From Kofleriaceae bacterium (GTDB taxonomy: Bacteria > Myxococcota_A > Polyangia > Haliangiales > Haliangiaceae), in contig JAGPCO010000002.1 in the NCBI GenBank assembly GCA_018058095.1, positions 1-64,000 on the forward strand: a DNA stretch of 64,000 bases. The letters are read 5' to 3'. The notes beneath the pieces are model-generated. The model was not told where the DNA came from and made no database searches. It saw nothing but the letters and a program-made list of their open reading frames with translations. Below, in pieces: positions 22,136 to 31,821 of the stretch. The position numbers and the translations under genes are program-made. Each line of letters starts with the position of its first letter. The first letter of the stretch is position 1.

Positions 22136-23020
22136 ATGTTCGGCACCAAGGTCTATCACTACCGGGAGCCCGCCGGGGTGATCCTCGGCCTGCGCGAGCT
22201 CCGCAAGCAGGGGCTGACCCCGCGCGGCATCCTGTTCGTCGCCCTCGATCCGCGCGGCGAGACCTACGTGGTCGTGCCCGAGGATCTCGACGCCGTCGCC
22301 AACATCAAGGTCGGCGACAAGCTCAGCCTGGTGTCGCCGCTCGAGGGCCGGTACTTCCACCTCGACGCCATCCATCGCCTGCCGGGCGACACCGTGATGT
22401 GGAACGGCGATCGCCGCCTGGCTGACACCGGCAGCGCTCCAGAGGTCGCCTGCTCGATCGCGCAGTGGCTCAAGGGCTCGTCGGCCAAGAACGTCTTCCT
22501 CGGCTGCACCTCGCACGTGCCCGGCTGCTGGTGGACCGTCGATCACCTGTCGCCGGTGGTCGACCTGCATGCGCGTGGCCTGGTCGACTGCGTGGTCACC
22601 ACGTCGGGCCTCCTGGCCCGCAAGATCAACGAGCCGACCCTCTATCACATCGACTTCGCCAGCCTGGCCTCGCCCGAGGGGCCACGCAGCGGCTGGAGCG
22701 AGGTGTTCAAGAGCGAGCTCGGCAACGTGCTGCTGGTCGAGCGGCGGGTCCTCAACTACCGCCTGGTCCTGACCTGCGAGCGCGGCCTCATCGAGATCGA
22801 CGTCAGCCACCTGCCCGACCTGGTGATCGAGACGGCGCGGGCCGAGCTGCGCAGCGGCTTCGGCGTGGTCGGCCGCATCGACCGCGGCGGCTTCGCGGTC
22901 ACCGCCGGCACCATCGAGCCGTGGGGCCTGGCCAACCTGAGCCCGGCGGTGATCGTCGGTGGGCCCAACGAGAGCATCGCCGACCTGCCGGGCGCGCTGC
23001 GCTCGCTCGAGCAGCCGTAG
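22136..23020 (+). CDS. conserved-looking protein of unknown function
   Basis: 294 residues, no signal peptide or clear membrane helix. Composition and strand/helix alternation look like a folded cytoplasmic protein. Two Cys- and His-containing stretches stand out (LGCTSHVPGCWWTVDHLSPVV and DLHARGLVDCVV). There is also a glycine-rich end (VIVGGPNESIADLPGAL). I do not recognise a family. It is 13 bases upstream of ppa on the same strand, so it is probably co-transcribed with inorganic pyrophosphatase. Confidence 0.7.
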   Translation: MFGTKVYHYREPAGVILGLRELRKQGLTPRGILFVALDPRGETYVVVPEDLDAVANIKVGDKLSLVSPLEGRYFHLDAIHRLPGDTVMWNGDRRLADTGSAPEVACSIAQWLKGSSAKNVFLGCTSHVPGCWWTVDHLSPVVDLHARGLVDCVVTTSGLLARKINEPTLYHIDFASLASPEGPRSGWSEVFKSELGNVLLVERRVLNYRLVLTCERGLIEIDVSHLPDLVIETARAELRSGFGVVGRIDRGGFAVTAGTIEPWGLANLSPAVIVGGPNESIADLPGALRSLEQP

Positions 23021-23033
23021 CCGCCGCCGCGCC

Positions 23034-23570
23034 ATGCACCCGGTCCACGACCTCGAGGTCCCCGCCGACGTCGCCGCGTTCGTCCCGGCGGTCATCGAGA
23101 TCCCACGCGGGTCGCGCCTCAAGTACGAGGTCGACAAGCCGACCGGCCTGCTCCGGCTCGACCGGGTGCTGTACTCGGCCGTGCACTACCCGGCCAACTA
23201 CGGCTTCATCCCACGCACCCACGCCGACGACGGCGACCCGCTCGACATCCTGGTCCTGATGCAGGAGCCGGTCGAGCCCCTGACCATCGTCCGGGCCCGG
23301 CCCCTGGGTGGCCTGCGCATGTCCGACGACAAGGGCGGCGATGACAAGATCGTCGCGGTGTGTGTCGACGATCCGGCCTACGCCCACTACGACCGGCTCG
23401 ACGCCTTGCCGCCGCACCTGATGCGCGAGCTCGACCGGTTCTTCCGCGACTACAAGGTGCTCGAGGGCAAGGGCGGGCAGGTCGACGTCGGCGCCATGTA
23501 CGGCCTGGACGAGGCGCTGGCGGTCATCACCGCGTCGCGCGTCGCCTACGAGCGGGGCGACTGGAAGTAA
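23034..23570 (+). CDS. ppa: inorganic pyrophosphatase, soluble family I
   Basis: 178 residues, the normal length. It hydrolyses PPi to two phosphates with Mg2+. Family I signatures are complete: VIEIPRGSRLKYEVDK, YPANYGFIPRT, the metal-binding DDGDPLDILV and DDKIVAV, plus HYKxxE-like FFRDYKVLEGK. ATG at 23034 follows the upstream gene by 13 bases. The 3' end faces the convergent kinase with 14 bases between. It is cytoplasmic housekeeping that drives biosynthetic reactions forward. Confidence 0.96.
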   Translation: MHPVHDLEVPADVAAFVPAVIEIPRGSRLKYEVDKPTGLLRLDRVLYSAVHYPANYGFIPRTHADDGDPLDILVLMQEPVEPLTIVRARPLGGLRMSDDKGGDDKIVAVCVDDPAYAHYDRLDALPPHLMRELDRFFRDYKVLEGKGGQVDVGAMYGLDEALAVITASRVAYERGDWK

Positions 23571-23584
23571 GGCTCGCGCCGGCC

Positions 23585-24703
<1,119 letters not shown>

Positions 24704-24712
24704 CGCCACCCC

Positions 24713-24718
24713 ATTATG
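24713..24718 (-). promoter_or_regulatory. -10-like CATAAT
   Basis: Minus-strand CATAAT lies 9 bases before the kinase ATG at 24703, close to the sigma-70 consensus TATAAT. Confidence 0.45.
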
Positions 24719-24737
24719 GACCCGGGCCCAGCCCTCC

Positions 24738-25616
24738 TCAACCGTGGCGGCCCGGGATCCCTGGCTGCGGCGCGTGCGCCAGCAGGAGCACGCGCAGGGC
24801 CGCCGCCGCCGGCGGTAGCCGGTCGTCGCCGCGGTGGCGCACGGCCAGGCGGCGGCGCAGCGGGGTGAACCGCTGGGGCGCCACCACCAGGGCGCCGCGA
24901 GCCAGGTCGGCCGCGGCCGCGGCCCGGCTCACCAGCGCCAGGCCGAGCCCGGCCCGGGCGTGGCCGAGCACGGCGGCGATCGAGGCCAGCTCCATGACGA
25001 TCGACGTGGCTGGCACGTGGCGCAGCAACATGGCGCGGGTCGGCGAGCCGTCGGCGAAGGCGATCCACGGCGCGGCGGCGGCGCTGACGCCCGCGCCGAC
25101 CTGGTCGGGGGCGCCAACGGCGATCAGCTCGTCGCTGCCCCATGGATCGGCCGGCCCGGTCAAGCGGGTCCGGGTCCGGGTGACGATGGCCAGATCGAGC
25201 TGGCCGGTCGCGACCTGCTGGTCGAGGTCGTCGGTGAAGGCCTCGCGCAGCGACAGGTGCAGGCCGGGGTGGGCCCGACGAAACCGGGCCAGCAGGGCGG
25301 GCAGGAAGTAGGTGCAGGCGGTCGCCCCGGCGCCGATCCGCACGTGGCCGGCGCGCAACCCGGCCACCTCGGCCACCGCGCGTCGCCCGTCCTCGACCGC
25401 GGCCAGGGCGGCGCGCGCGCGCGGCAACAAGGCCGCGCCGGCCGCGGTCAGCTCGGCGCCGCGCCGGCCACGCGTCAGCAGCGCCGCGCCGGCCCAGGCC
25501 TCCAGGCGCTGGACCGACGCGGTCAGCGCCGGCTGCGACAGGTGGGCCCGCCCGGCCGCGGCGGTGAAGGTGCCGAGCTCGGCGATGAGGGCGAAGTGGG
25601 ACAGCTCGGCCAGCAC
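24738..25616 (-). CDS. LysR-family transcriptional regulator
   Basis: 292 residues. The N-terminal winged HTH (about 1-60) reads FALIAELGTFTAAAGRAHLSQPALTASVQRLE, a standard LysR fold in a typical length, followed by the periplasmic-binding-protein-like effector domain (GHVRIGAGATACTYFLPALL to the end). GTG at 25616 is supported by TATCGT 6 bases upstream. It is divergent from a TSUP-family exporter gene, which it probably controls. The effector is unknown, though sulfur or organic anions are likely given the TSUP neighbour. Confidence 0.9.
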   Translation of the reverse strand: MLAELSHFALIAELGTFTAAAGRAHLSQPALTASVQRLEAWAGAALLTRGRRGAELTAAGAALLPRARAALAAVEDGRRAVAEVAGLRAGHVRIGAGATACTYFLPALLARFRRAHPGLHLSLREAFTDDLDQQVATGQLDLAIVTRTRTRLTGPADPWGSDELIAVGAPDQVGAGVSAAAAPWIAFADGSPTRAMLLRHVPATSIVMELASIAAVLGHARAGLGLALVSRAAAAADLARGALVVAPQRFTPLRRRLAVRHRGDDRLPPAAAALRVLLLAHAPQPGIPGRHG

Positions 25617-25622
25617 CTCGTC

Positions 25623-25642
25623 ACGATATCAAGAACGGTGAT
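25623..25642. promoter_or_regulatory. LysR promoter and T-N11-A operator
   Basis: TATCGT (minus strand, 25623-25628) lies 6 bases before the LysR GTG. Overlapping its edge, ATCA-N7-TGAT (25628-25642) is an inverted repeat of the T-N11-A type bound by LysR proteins. The outer GATA/TATC (25625-25648) adds a second, looser symmetry. The placement fits autorepression plus control of the divergent exporter. Confidence 0.55.
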
Positions 25643-25699
25643 GGTATCTATAGAAACATTCCATTGGACGGAAGGAAACTGGGTCGGCATCGTGGCCGC

Positions 25700-26407
25700 A
25701 TGACGTGGCTGCTCCTGATCGGCGTGCTGGCCGGTGTCGTCACCACCCTGTCTGGCTTCGGCGGCGGCCTGCTCGCGCTGCTGGCGGTCTCGCTGTGGAT
25801 GGGCCCGCACGCGGCGCTGGCGGTCACCACGCCGGCGATGCTGGTCGGCAACCTCGACCGCTGGTGGCGCTACCGGGCCGACCTCGACCGCGTCACGCTG
25901 GGCCGCCTCAGCCTGGGCCTGGTCCCGGGCGCGCTGGTCGGAGGCCTGTTCGCGGTGCGGGTGCCGGCCGCGGTCCTGCACGGCGTCATGCTGGGCGTGG
26001 TCGCGCTGTCGCTGTGGCGGGCCTGGGGCGGGCGGGCGGTGCGGCTGCCGGCGGGGGCGCTGGTCGGATCGGGCCTGGTCATCGGCGTGCTGGTCGCCAC
26101 CGCCGGTGGCGCCGGGGTCCTGGCCGGGCCGCTCTTGCTCGCGCTCGGCCTGACCGGGCCGCGCTACCTGGCGACGATGTCGGCCGGCGCCGTCGTCATG
26201 CACGTGACCCGCATGGTCGGGTACGGCGCGACCGGCCTGCTCGCGCCGCGCTACCTGCCGGCCGCGGCGGTGCTGGCGCTGGCGGTGGTGGCGGGCAACC
26301 TGCTGGGCGACCGCCTGCGCGGCCGCCTCGGCCCCCGGGTGTTGCGGGCGGCCGAGCTGGCGGCGCCAGTGCTCGCGGCCGGTTTGGTCATCGCCGGTGC
26401 GGTGTGA
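25700..26407 (+). CDS. TSUP (TauE/SafE) family membrane transporter
   Basis: 235 residues with about seven or eight hydrophobic helices. The TSUP pattern LAGVVTTLSGFGGGLLALLAVSL near the N-terminus and the repeat later (VLVATAGGAGVLAGPLLLALGL) are the family's two half-domains. It is probably an anion or sulfonate exporter in the inner membrane. ATG at 25700 is chosen. A TTG at 25664 would add 12 residues and sits closer to the AT-rich promoter area. It is divergent from LysR, and its 3' end leads into a hairpin and a palindromic repeat. Confidence 0.82.
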   Translation: MTWLLLIGVLAGVVTTLSGFGGGLLALLAVSLWMGPHAALAVTTPAMLVGNLDRWWRYRADLDRVTLGRLSLGLVPGALVGGLFAVRVPAAVLHGVMLGVVALSLWRAWGGRAVRLPAGALVGSGLVIGVLVATAGGAGVLAGPLLLALGLTGPRYLATMSAGAVVMHVTRMVGYGATGLLAPRYLPAAAVLALAVVAGNLLGDRLRGRLGPRVLRAAELAAPVLAAGLVIAGAV

Positions 26408-26419
26408 GCGGAGGGCTTA

Positions 26420-26489
26420 GCAGGCTGCTGAAAAACCCGTGCCGGCGGCTCCGGCCGACGGGACGGGCTCCGTGTTTTCAGCAGGCTGC
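26420..26489. terminator. long stem-loop after the TSUP gene
   Basis: GCAGGCTGCTGAAAAAC (26420-26436) pairs with GTTTTCAGCAGGCTGC (26474-26489) apart from one base difference and a 1-nt bulge. A GC-rich loop of about 37 nt lies between. It starts 13 bases after the transporter stop codon, as expected for a terminator. The core GCAGGCTGCTG recurs after the SCO gene at 44033. Confidence 0.5.
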
Positions 26490-26502
26490 GAGATCGAAAA
26501 TG

Positions 26503-26535
26503 CCTAGCAGGATGCCTCTTCAGCATCCTGCTAGG
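26503..26535 (-). terminator. perfect 13-bp hairpin with T-run on minus strand
   Basis: CCTAGCAGGATGC (26503-26515) and GCATCCTGCTAGG (26523-26535) are perfect inverted repeats with a 7-nt loop. Read on the minus strand the stem is followed within 2 bases by TTTTC, so it resembles an intrinsic terminator for mgtE transcripts that pass the adjacent repeat. Confidence 0.52.
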
Positions 26536-26632
26536 GCCCGGGAAAGGGCAACTCAATCGTTCTCCCTCGTCGCGCCTTGCCCGCGGGGCGGCTCGTTCGC
26601 GAGCTCCGATCGAGTTGCCCCTTCCCGGGCCC
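26534..26632. repeat. palindromic repeat, copy 1 (99 bp)
   Basis: Both ends carry an imperfect 26-bp inverted repeat beginning GGGCCCGGGAA(A/G)GGGCAAC (26534-26559 and 26607-26632). The core includes GGCGGCTCGTTCGCGAGC. The right end touches the mgtE stop codon at 26633. A second copy, inverted and longer, is at 31822-31980. Both lie between convergent genes. No coding capacity is seen. Confidence 0.82.
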
Positions 26633-28201
26633 TTACAGCACCACGCCGACCAGCAGCAGGTTGGCGATGGTGAAGTAGATGAGCAGGCCAGTGACGTCGG
26701 ACAGGGTGGCGACGAACGGGGCCGAGGCCGAGGCCGGGTCGGCGCCGAAGCGGCGCAGCAGGAACGGCAACATGGCGCCGAGGAAGGTGCCGAACAGGAC
26801 CACGCCGACCAGCGACGCGCCGACGGTGAGGCCGATCAGCGCGTAGTGCGGCCCGTACGAGCTGCTCGCGGTCGGCCACAGCACCACCCGGAGCAGGCCG
26901 ATCACGCCCATGCCCACCCCGAGCGCCAGCCCGGTCAGCAGCTCGCGCCGGACCACGCGCCACCAGTCGGCCGCGCGCAGCTCACCCAGGGCCATGGCGC
27001 GGATGACCAGGGTCGAGGCCTGCGAGCCCGAGTTGCCGCCGGAGGAGATCACCAGCGGCATGAAGATCGACAGCACCGCGGCCTTCTCGATCTGGCCCTG
27101 GAAGTGGCCGATCACCGTGGCCGTCAGCATCTGCCCGAACAGCAGCACGGTCAGCCAGACCCCGCGTTTCCTCACCATGTCGCCCAGGCCCGACTGCAGG
27201 TACGGCTGCTCGAGGGCGGCCATACCGCCGAACTTCTGGATGTCCTCGGTCGCCTCTTCCTGCACCACGTCGACGATGTCGTCGACGGTGACGATGCCCT
27301 TCATGCGCCCGGCCTCGTCGACGACGGGGATGGCGTTGAGGTCGTGCTCGGCGAAGATGTGGGACAGGCTCTCCTGGTCGGTGCCCTCGCCGACCCGGAC
27401 CACCTCGGTCTCCATGATGTCGGCCACGGTCGTGGCCGGCGCCGCCGCGAACAGGTCGCGGAACGAGACCACGCCGAGCAGGTGCAGCTGCGGGTCGAGC
27501 ACGTAGGCGATGTAGATGGTCTCGAGCTTGGCCTGGGCCTGCCGGCGCAGGTAGCTGATGGCCTCGTCCACGGTCATCTGCGGCCGCAGGTGGGCGTAGC
27601 GGGTGTTCATCAGGCCGCCGGCCTCGTCCTCGGCGTAGGCCAGGAGGGCGGTGACCTCCTTGCGGGTCGGCTCGTCGAGCAGGGCCAGCAGGGGGCCGCG
27701 GGCGTCGTCGCCGGCCTCCTGGATCACGTCGGCCACGTCGTCGGGCTCGAGCAGGCGCATCCACTGCCGGCGCTGGCCACCCGGCCAGTGCAGGATCAGC
27801 TTGGCCTGGTCGGCCGCGGGCAGGCCGATGAAGAGGTCCTCGGCGTCCTCGCGCGGCAGGATGCGCAGGCCATCGGAGCGTTCGCCGAGGTCGAGCAGCG
27901 GCCAGGCGTCGCGCAGATCGTCGGCCGACAGCGGCTCGTCGGCGGTGGCCGGGCCGGGCGCCGGCTCGGCCAGGTCGCTGATCGACACCACCTGGGAGTC
28001 GTCGCCACGGCTGTCGGCGACCGCCTTGATCTCGGCCGCGACCTCACGCGCCTCGGCCGGGTCGAGGCGGTGCGCCTCGGCCGAACCGTCGAGGGCCCAG
28101 CCGTCGCCGCCGAGGTCGGCGTCGCGCCCGGCCACGCCGGCGCCATCCGCCCGTGGGGCGTCGGCGCGGTCGCTCGGCCGGCTGGGATCGTCGTCGACCA
28201 T
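26633..28201 (-). CDS. mgtE: MgtE-family Mg2+ transporter/channel
   Basis: 522 residues. An Asp/Ala-rich N-terminal extension (~85 residues) precedes the cytosolic N domain (PREDAEDLFIGLPAADQAKLI), two CBS domains (about 200-330; VVSFRDLFAAAP and MKGIVTVDDIVDVVQEE) and five C-terminal membrane helices. The selectivity segment PLVISSGGNSGSQASTLVIRA is intact. It imports Mg2+ (perhaps Co2+) across the inner membrane, gated by Mg2+ binding to the N/CBS domains. No M-box leader is visible in the 61 bases upstream. Its stop abuts the palindromic repeat. Confidence 0.96.
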   Translation of the reverse strand: MVDDDPSRPSDRADAPRADGAGVAGRDADLGGDGWALDGSAEAHRLDPAEAREVAAEIKAVADSRGDDSQVVSISDLAEPAPGPATADEPLSADDLRDAWPLLDLGERSDGLRILPREDAEDLFIGLPAADQAKLILHWPGGQRRQWMRLLEPDDVADVIQEAGDDARGPLLALLDEPTRKEVTALLAYAEDEAGGLMNTRYAHLRPQMTVDEAISYLRRQAQAKLETIYIAYVLDPQLHLLGVVSFRDLFAAAPATTVADIMETEVVRVGEGTDQESLSHIFAEHDLNAIPVVDEAGRMKGIVTVDDIVDVVQEEATEDIQKFGGMAALEQPYLQSGLGDMVRKRGVWLTVLLFGQMLTATVIGHFQGQIEKAAVLSIFMPLVISSGGNSGSQASTLVIRAMALGELRAADWWRVVRRELLTGLALGVGMGVIGLLRVVLWPTASSSYGPHYALIGLTVGASLVGVVLFGTFLGAMLPFLLRRFGADPASASAPFVATLSDVTGLLIYFTIANLLLVGVVL

Positions 28202-28262
28202 GCAGCGCCCACCCTGCCGAATCCGCGCCGGGATTTCCAGGCCCGAGGCGCCCGATCCCGGG

Positions 28263-28946
28263 CTACTCGGCCGCGGTCGGGGCGGGGGGCTGACGATTTC
28301 CGACCGCGACCTGGAGCGGCTGGCCTGGGCAACACGTGCGGGCGCCGTCGATGGCGCGGACCGCGTCGGCCCACTGCATGTCGGGGTCGAGCAGCGCGGT
28401 CACGTTGGTGAGCTGGTAGGCCTTCACGGCCTCGCGCAGGGTCTCGCGCACGAACGCGCGCGGGATGTGGCCGCCCGCGCCCTGCACGCAGTAGGCCTCG
28501 GCCGACTCCGGCGGGCGGATGCAGAACTGGCCGTTGCCGTAGGCCCGGAGCTCGATGCTCGGCTGGTCGCCGACCGGCTGCGACAGCACGAAGGTGCGGA
28601 CGTCATCGCGGTTGCCGACCAGCAGCTGGTACGGCACCGCGCCACCGTCGAGGCGGTGCAGCAGGGCCCGGACCCGGCGCCACGGCACCTGGCGCTCGAT
28701 GGCGACCCGGACCGGGCCGGTCGTGGGCAGCGCGAGCGCGGCGTCATCGCCGGCCTCGCGCACCACCAGGCGCGGCCCTGGCTGGGCCGGGCCGACCTGG
28801 TCGGCGTCGGCCAGCATCACGCCGCCCTCGTAGGCGACCAGGCGGTTCTCGCAGCCGGCGCCGAGCAGGAGCACGAGTGGCACCAGCGCGCGCGAGCCAC
28901 GCGCACGCCGCGGAGCTCGTCCGGATCGACCCAGGTTGCCGCGCAT
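28263..28946 (-). CDS. hypothetical lipoprotein
   Basis: 227 residues from the ATG at 28946 (another ATG at 28964). A basic N-terminus and hydrophobic stretch end in LLLGAGC, a lipobox. The mature part is a mixed alpha/beta domain with VPWRRVRALLHRLDGG and VPYQLLVGN, faintly like ExbD/TolR periplasmic domains, and a Cys pair near the end (ARTCCPGQP). No firm family. It is 41 bases downstream of the metallophosphoesterase gene on the same strand, the last of three envelope genes. Confidence 0.62.
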   Translation of the reverse strand: MRGNLGRSGRAPRRARGSRALVPLVLLLGAGCENRLVAYEGGVMLADADQVGPAQPGPRLVVREAGDDAALALPTTGPVRVAIERQVPWRRVRALLHRLDGGAVPYQLLVGNRDDVRTFVLSQPVGDQPSIELRAYGNGQFCIRPPESAEAYCVQGAGGHIPRAFVRETLREAVKAYQLTNVTALLDPDMQWADAVRAIDGARTCCPGQPLQVAVGNRQPPAPTAAE

Positions 28947-28987
28947 GAGCGCAGCTTGCCGCATGCGCCGCCGCCTGGCCAGGTCGA

Positions 28988-30079
28988 TCAATCGACCCGG
29001 GCCACGCCGACCTGATCGATGGCGCCGCGCGCGGGATCGAGGTCGACCACCAGGACGTGGCGGCCGATGCCGTCCCACCGCACCGGCACCGCCCCGCCGC
29101 CGCCGGAGATGTAGGCCGGGATGCCGGCGTTCTCGTAGGCCAGGAAGGTGTGGACGTGGCCGTACAGGGTGAGGTCGACGCCGCCCTCCGACAGCCGGGC
29201 CAGCAGCTGGTGGGCCTGGCGCCGGCTGCGGAACGACCCGGCCCGCACCCCGACCGGGTCGATCGGGGGGTAGTGGGTCAGGAACAGATGCAGGTCGTCG
29301 GCGCCGTCGGCCAGCCAGCCGTCGAGCCAGCCCTCCACGGTGGGGTCGAGGCCGCCGTCGCCGCTATCGGCGAACGTGAAGGCCGCGCCCTTGAAGCGAG
29401 CCTGGAAGCTGGCGCGCCCGAAGCGGCGGAAGTAGTTGTCGGCCTCGGTCCACAGCTCGTGGTTGCCGAGCGTCGTGTAGTAGGGCACCGGCAGGTACGC
29501 CAGCTGCGCCTCGAACAGGTCGTACTCCTCCTCGAGCGCGCGTTCGGTCAGGTCGCCCATCGACACCACGAAGCGCACGTCGGGTACGCCGGCGATGCGC
29601 GCGAACACCTCGTCGACGGTCGGCAACGCGGTCTGGATGTCGGCCATGGCCACCACCCGGAACCGGCCGACCTCGTCGGCGTCGGGCGCGGCGACCCGGA
29701 GGCGGTGAGCGCCGGCCGGGATGACCGCGCTGACCGTGCGATCGGTGACCCGCGCGCCGGTGGTGGTCGCGCCGAGCGCCACGGTCGGGCTGGTGATCTC
29801 GGCGTCGGGCACCGCGTTGTGGATGATCACCGTCAGCGAGGTGGTGACCTCGGCCCCGAGCGTGAGCTCGATCGTCGGCGCCCCGGCCCACACCTCGAGC
29901 ACGGCCGGGTCGAGCCGCCGCACGGCGCCGAGCCCGTCGTCGATGGCGACGGTCCAGCCCGCGGCGGCGGCCTGACCGACCGCGAGCTCGGCCGCCGCCC
30001 GATCGGCGCCGGGCTGGGTGCAGCCGGCGCCGGCCGCGATCACGACGGTCGTGGCGACGATCGCGCTTGTGCCCCTCAT
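28988..30079 (-). CDS. calcineurin-like phosphoesterase lipoprotein
   Basis: 363 residues from the ATG at 30079. Signal plus lipobox IAAGAGC (Cys at about 20) is followed by an N-terminal beta domain of about 120 residues (purple-acid-phosphatase-like Fn3 by appearance) and a metallophosphoesterase core. Metal ligands appear as MADIQ (first Asp), MGDLTER, LGNHELW, LFLTHYPP and LYGHVHTF. The first motif is DxQ, not DxH. It is probably an exported phosphatase or phosphodiesterase. It overlaps the upstream barrel-like gene by 4 bases (ATGA). Confidence 0.83.
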   Translation of the reverse strand: MRGTSAIVATTVVIAAGAGCTQPGADRAAAELAVGQAAAAGWTVAIDDGLGAVRRLDPAVLEVWAGAPTIELTLGAEVTTSLTVIIHNAVPDAEITSPTVALGATTTGARVTDRTVSAVIPAGAHRLRVAAPDADEVGRFRVVAMADIQTALPTVDEVFARIAGVPDVRFVVSMGDLTERALEEEYDLFEAQLAYLPVPYYTTLGNHELWTEADNYFRRFGRASFQARFKGAAFTFADSGDGGLDPTVEGWLDGWLADGADDLHLFLTHYPPIDPVGVRAGSFRSRRQAHQLLARLSEGGVDLTLYGHVHTFLAYENAGIPAYISGGGGAVPVRWDGIGRHVLVVDLDPARGAIDQVGVARVD

Positions 30080-31200
30080 CGGCGTCCTCCGCGCCAGCCC
30101 ACGGCCAGGCTGCCGAGCCAGGCCGAGCCGTACTCGACGCCGGCGCGCAGGGCCCAGCGCGAGCCCAGGCTGGCGCTGACACTGGCGCCGACGCTGCCGA
30201 AGAAGCCGTCGGCCGGCCCGGCCACCGCGCCACCGACGAGCTGATCGCGCCGGTGATCGTAGTGGAGCGCGAGCTCGTGGCCGGCGCCGCCCCCGGCCGG
30301 GCCCGACCAGGTCGCGCCGAGGGTGATGCGGCCGAGCGCGAGGTCGGTCACGTCCCAGCGCGGCCCGGTGGCGGCGGCGCCCTGGTAGCGCGCCAGCTCC
30401 AGCCCGGCGCCGAGCTCGAGCTCGGCGAACAGCCCGGCCAGCGTCGGCGCCAGCACGTGGCCGTCGGCCCGGCCGGCCACCGTGAGCTCGCCGGTCAGGG
30501 TGGTCACGGTCGGGCGGGCGAACCGATCGACGCCGCCATGGGCACGGACCTCGAGCCAGGTCGCGCCGCCGTCGCGTCGGTGGGTTCGCCAGGCCAGCGT
30601 GGTCCGGCTGCGCTGGGTGTCGCCGTCGACGGCGACCAGGGCGCCGGTCTCGACCCGGCCGCGCCCGCGCGCCAGCGCAGCGCCGAGCGTGGTGAAGGTG
30701 TGGCTGTCGGCCAGCACCGGGTCGGTCAGCACGGCGGCGCCGACCTCGAGCTGCCAGGCCGGCTCGGACGGCGCCCGCCAGGTCGCCGGCGCCGCCCCGG
30801 TCGCGACCCACAGATCACCGGCCCACGCCGCCAGCGTGGCGCCGGCGCCACCGACCGCGAGCGGGATGCCGATCCAGGTGACCCGCTCGGAGCCGCGCAG
30901 GACCCCGACCGGGACCCCGCCGACCACCAGCGCGCCCAGCCCGGCGACCGACAGCCAGAACAGGCGCCGGCTGGCCACGGGGGCGCCGGCCAGCGCCGCG
31001 CCCAGGCCACGCGGCCACGGCCCTGGCACGGCGGCGACGGCGATCGCGGCCGGGCGGCGCTGCGGCGGGGGCGGGGCCGCGGTCGGGTGCCAGCTCCACG
31101 GCGACGGCACGGCCTGGGCTGGTGGCTCCTCGGCCCTGGCCGGGGCGGCGACGATCGCCGCTGTGGCCACGAGGGCGAGGGTGGACAGCGAGCGCCGCAC
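30076..31200 (-). CDS. exported beta-rich envelope protein
   Basis: 374 residues from a GTG at 31200, with TAGGGT 9 bases upstream. The signal peptide (LSTLALVATAAIVAAPARA) and a Pro-rich segment are followed by two hydrophobic helices (about 80-130: LFWLSVAGLGALVVGGVPVGVL) and about 220 residues of alternating amphipathic strands ending AVGWRGGRR. It is either an outer-membrane barrel or a membrane-anchored periplasmic protein. It is first of a three-gene unit with the phosphoesterase and a lipoprotein. Confidence 0.62.
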   Translation of the reverse strand: MRRSLSTLALVATAAIVAAPARAEEPPAQAVPSPWSWHPTAAPPPPQRRPAAIAVAAVPGPWPRGLGAALAGAPVASRRLFWLSVAGLGALVVGGVPVGVLRGSERVTWIGIPLAVGGAGATLAAWAGDLWVATGAAPATWRAPSEPAWQLEVGAAVLTDPVLADSHTFTTLGAALARGRGRVETGALVAVDGDTQRSRTTLAWRTHRRDGGATWLEVRAHGGVDRFARPTVTTLTGELTVAGRADGHVLAPTLAGLFAELELGAGLELARYQGAAATGPRWDVTDLALGRITLGATWSGPAGGGAGHELALHYDHRRDQLVGGAVAGPADGFFGSVGASVSASLGSRWALRAGVEYGSAWLGSLAVGWRGGRR

Positions 31201-31209
31201 GAGCCGGGG

Positions 31210-31215
31210 ACCCTA
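31210..31215 (-). promoter_or_regulatory. -10-like TAGGGT
   Basis: Minus-strand TAGGGT lies 9 bases before the GTG at 31200, in the 98-bp divergent spacer shared with the lipoprotein at 31299. Confidence 0.4.
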
Positions 31216-31286
31216 GCAGGTCGCCCCCGGCGGTGGCTGGCCCGGGCGGTTTCGATCGCCTGCTGGCGAGCCCGTCGGCTTCGGGC

Positions 31287-31292
31287 TACCGT
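31287..31292 (+). promoter_or_regulatory. -10-like TACCGT
   Basis: TACCGT lies 6 bases before the ATG at 31299. Identical TACCGT hexamers stand 5-6 bases before the starts at 44146, 45953 and 53965. Confidence 0.48.
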
Positions 31293-31298
31293 GACCCC

Positions 31299-31814
31299 AT
31301 GGCGACGTGGCGGATGCTGACGGCGGTGGTCCTGGCGGCCGGCCTCGGCTGTGCCAAGGCCAGCGACGACGCCGCGGCCCGGCGAACACCCGCGGTGCCG
31401 CCGCCCGGGGAGGTCGCCATCCCGCGCACGCTGCGCCTGCCGGTCAGCATCGACGGCCGCGACGCCGGCGTGATCGACGCCGAGCGGCTCGGCGCGGTCC
31501 CGCCGGCGTTCGCCGACGAGGAGCGCCGGGCCTGGAAGGTCGCCCAGGTCATCCCCGAGGCGGCCGCGGCCGACGCCGTGGTCGAGGCGCGCAGCGCCAG
31601 CGGCGTGTCGATGCGGATGGACCGCCCGCCCGACGGGCGCCACCTCGAGCCCGTGCTGTTCCTGACCCGCCGCGGCGACGTGGTGGTGTCCCTGGTCGAT
31701 CCGACCGACCCGTTCCCCGACTACCACGGCCAGGGCGGCCGGCTGCGCCGGCAGGGTGACCCGCTGCCGCGCCTGGCCCAGGTCACCGCGCTGGCCATCG
31801 TCCGCGCGCGCTGA
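31299..31814 (+). CDS. hypothetical lipoprotein
   Basis: 171 residues. The signal with lipobox (VVLAAGLGC, Cys at about 18) is followed by a short Ala/Pro linker and a compact domain with IDGRDAGVIDAERLGAV and VLFLTRRGDVVVSLVD. No family recognised. TACCGT 6 bases upstream supports the ATG at 31299. It is convergent with the ATP-grasp operon, and the second palindromic repeat fills the space between. Confidence 0.6.
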   Translation: MATWRMLTAVVLAAGLGCAKASDDAAARRTPAVPPPGEVAIPRTLRLPVSIDGRDAGVIDAERLGAVPPAFADEERRAWKVAQVIPEAAAADAVVEARSASGVSMRMDRPPDGRHLEPVLFLTRRGDVVVSLVDPTDPFPDYHGQGGRLRRQGDPLPRLAQVTALAIVRAR

Positions 31815-31821
31815 GCCCTCA

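Noticed and set aside
26408-26632. Insertion-sequence remnant or CRISPR-like array
   Set aside because: The inverted repeats suggest mobility, but no transposase or target duplication is visible and there are no regularly spaced repeats; kept only as a palindromic repeat.
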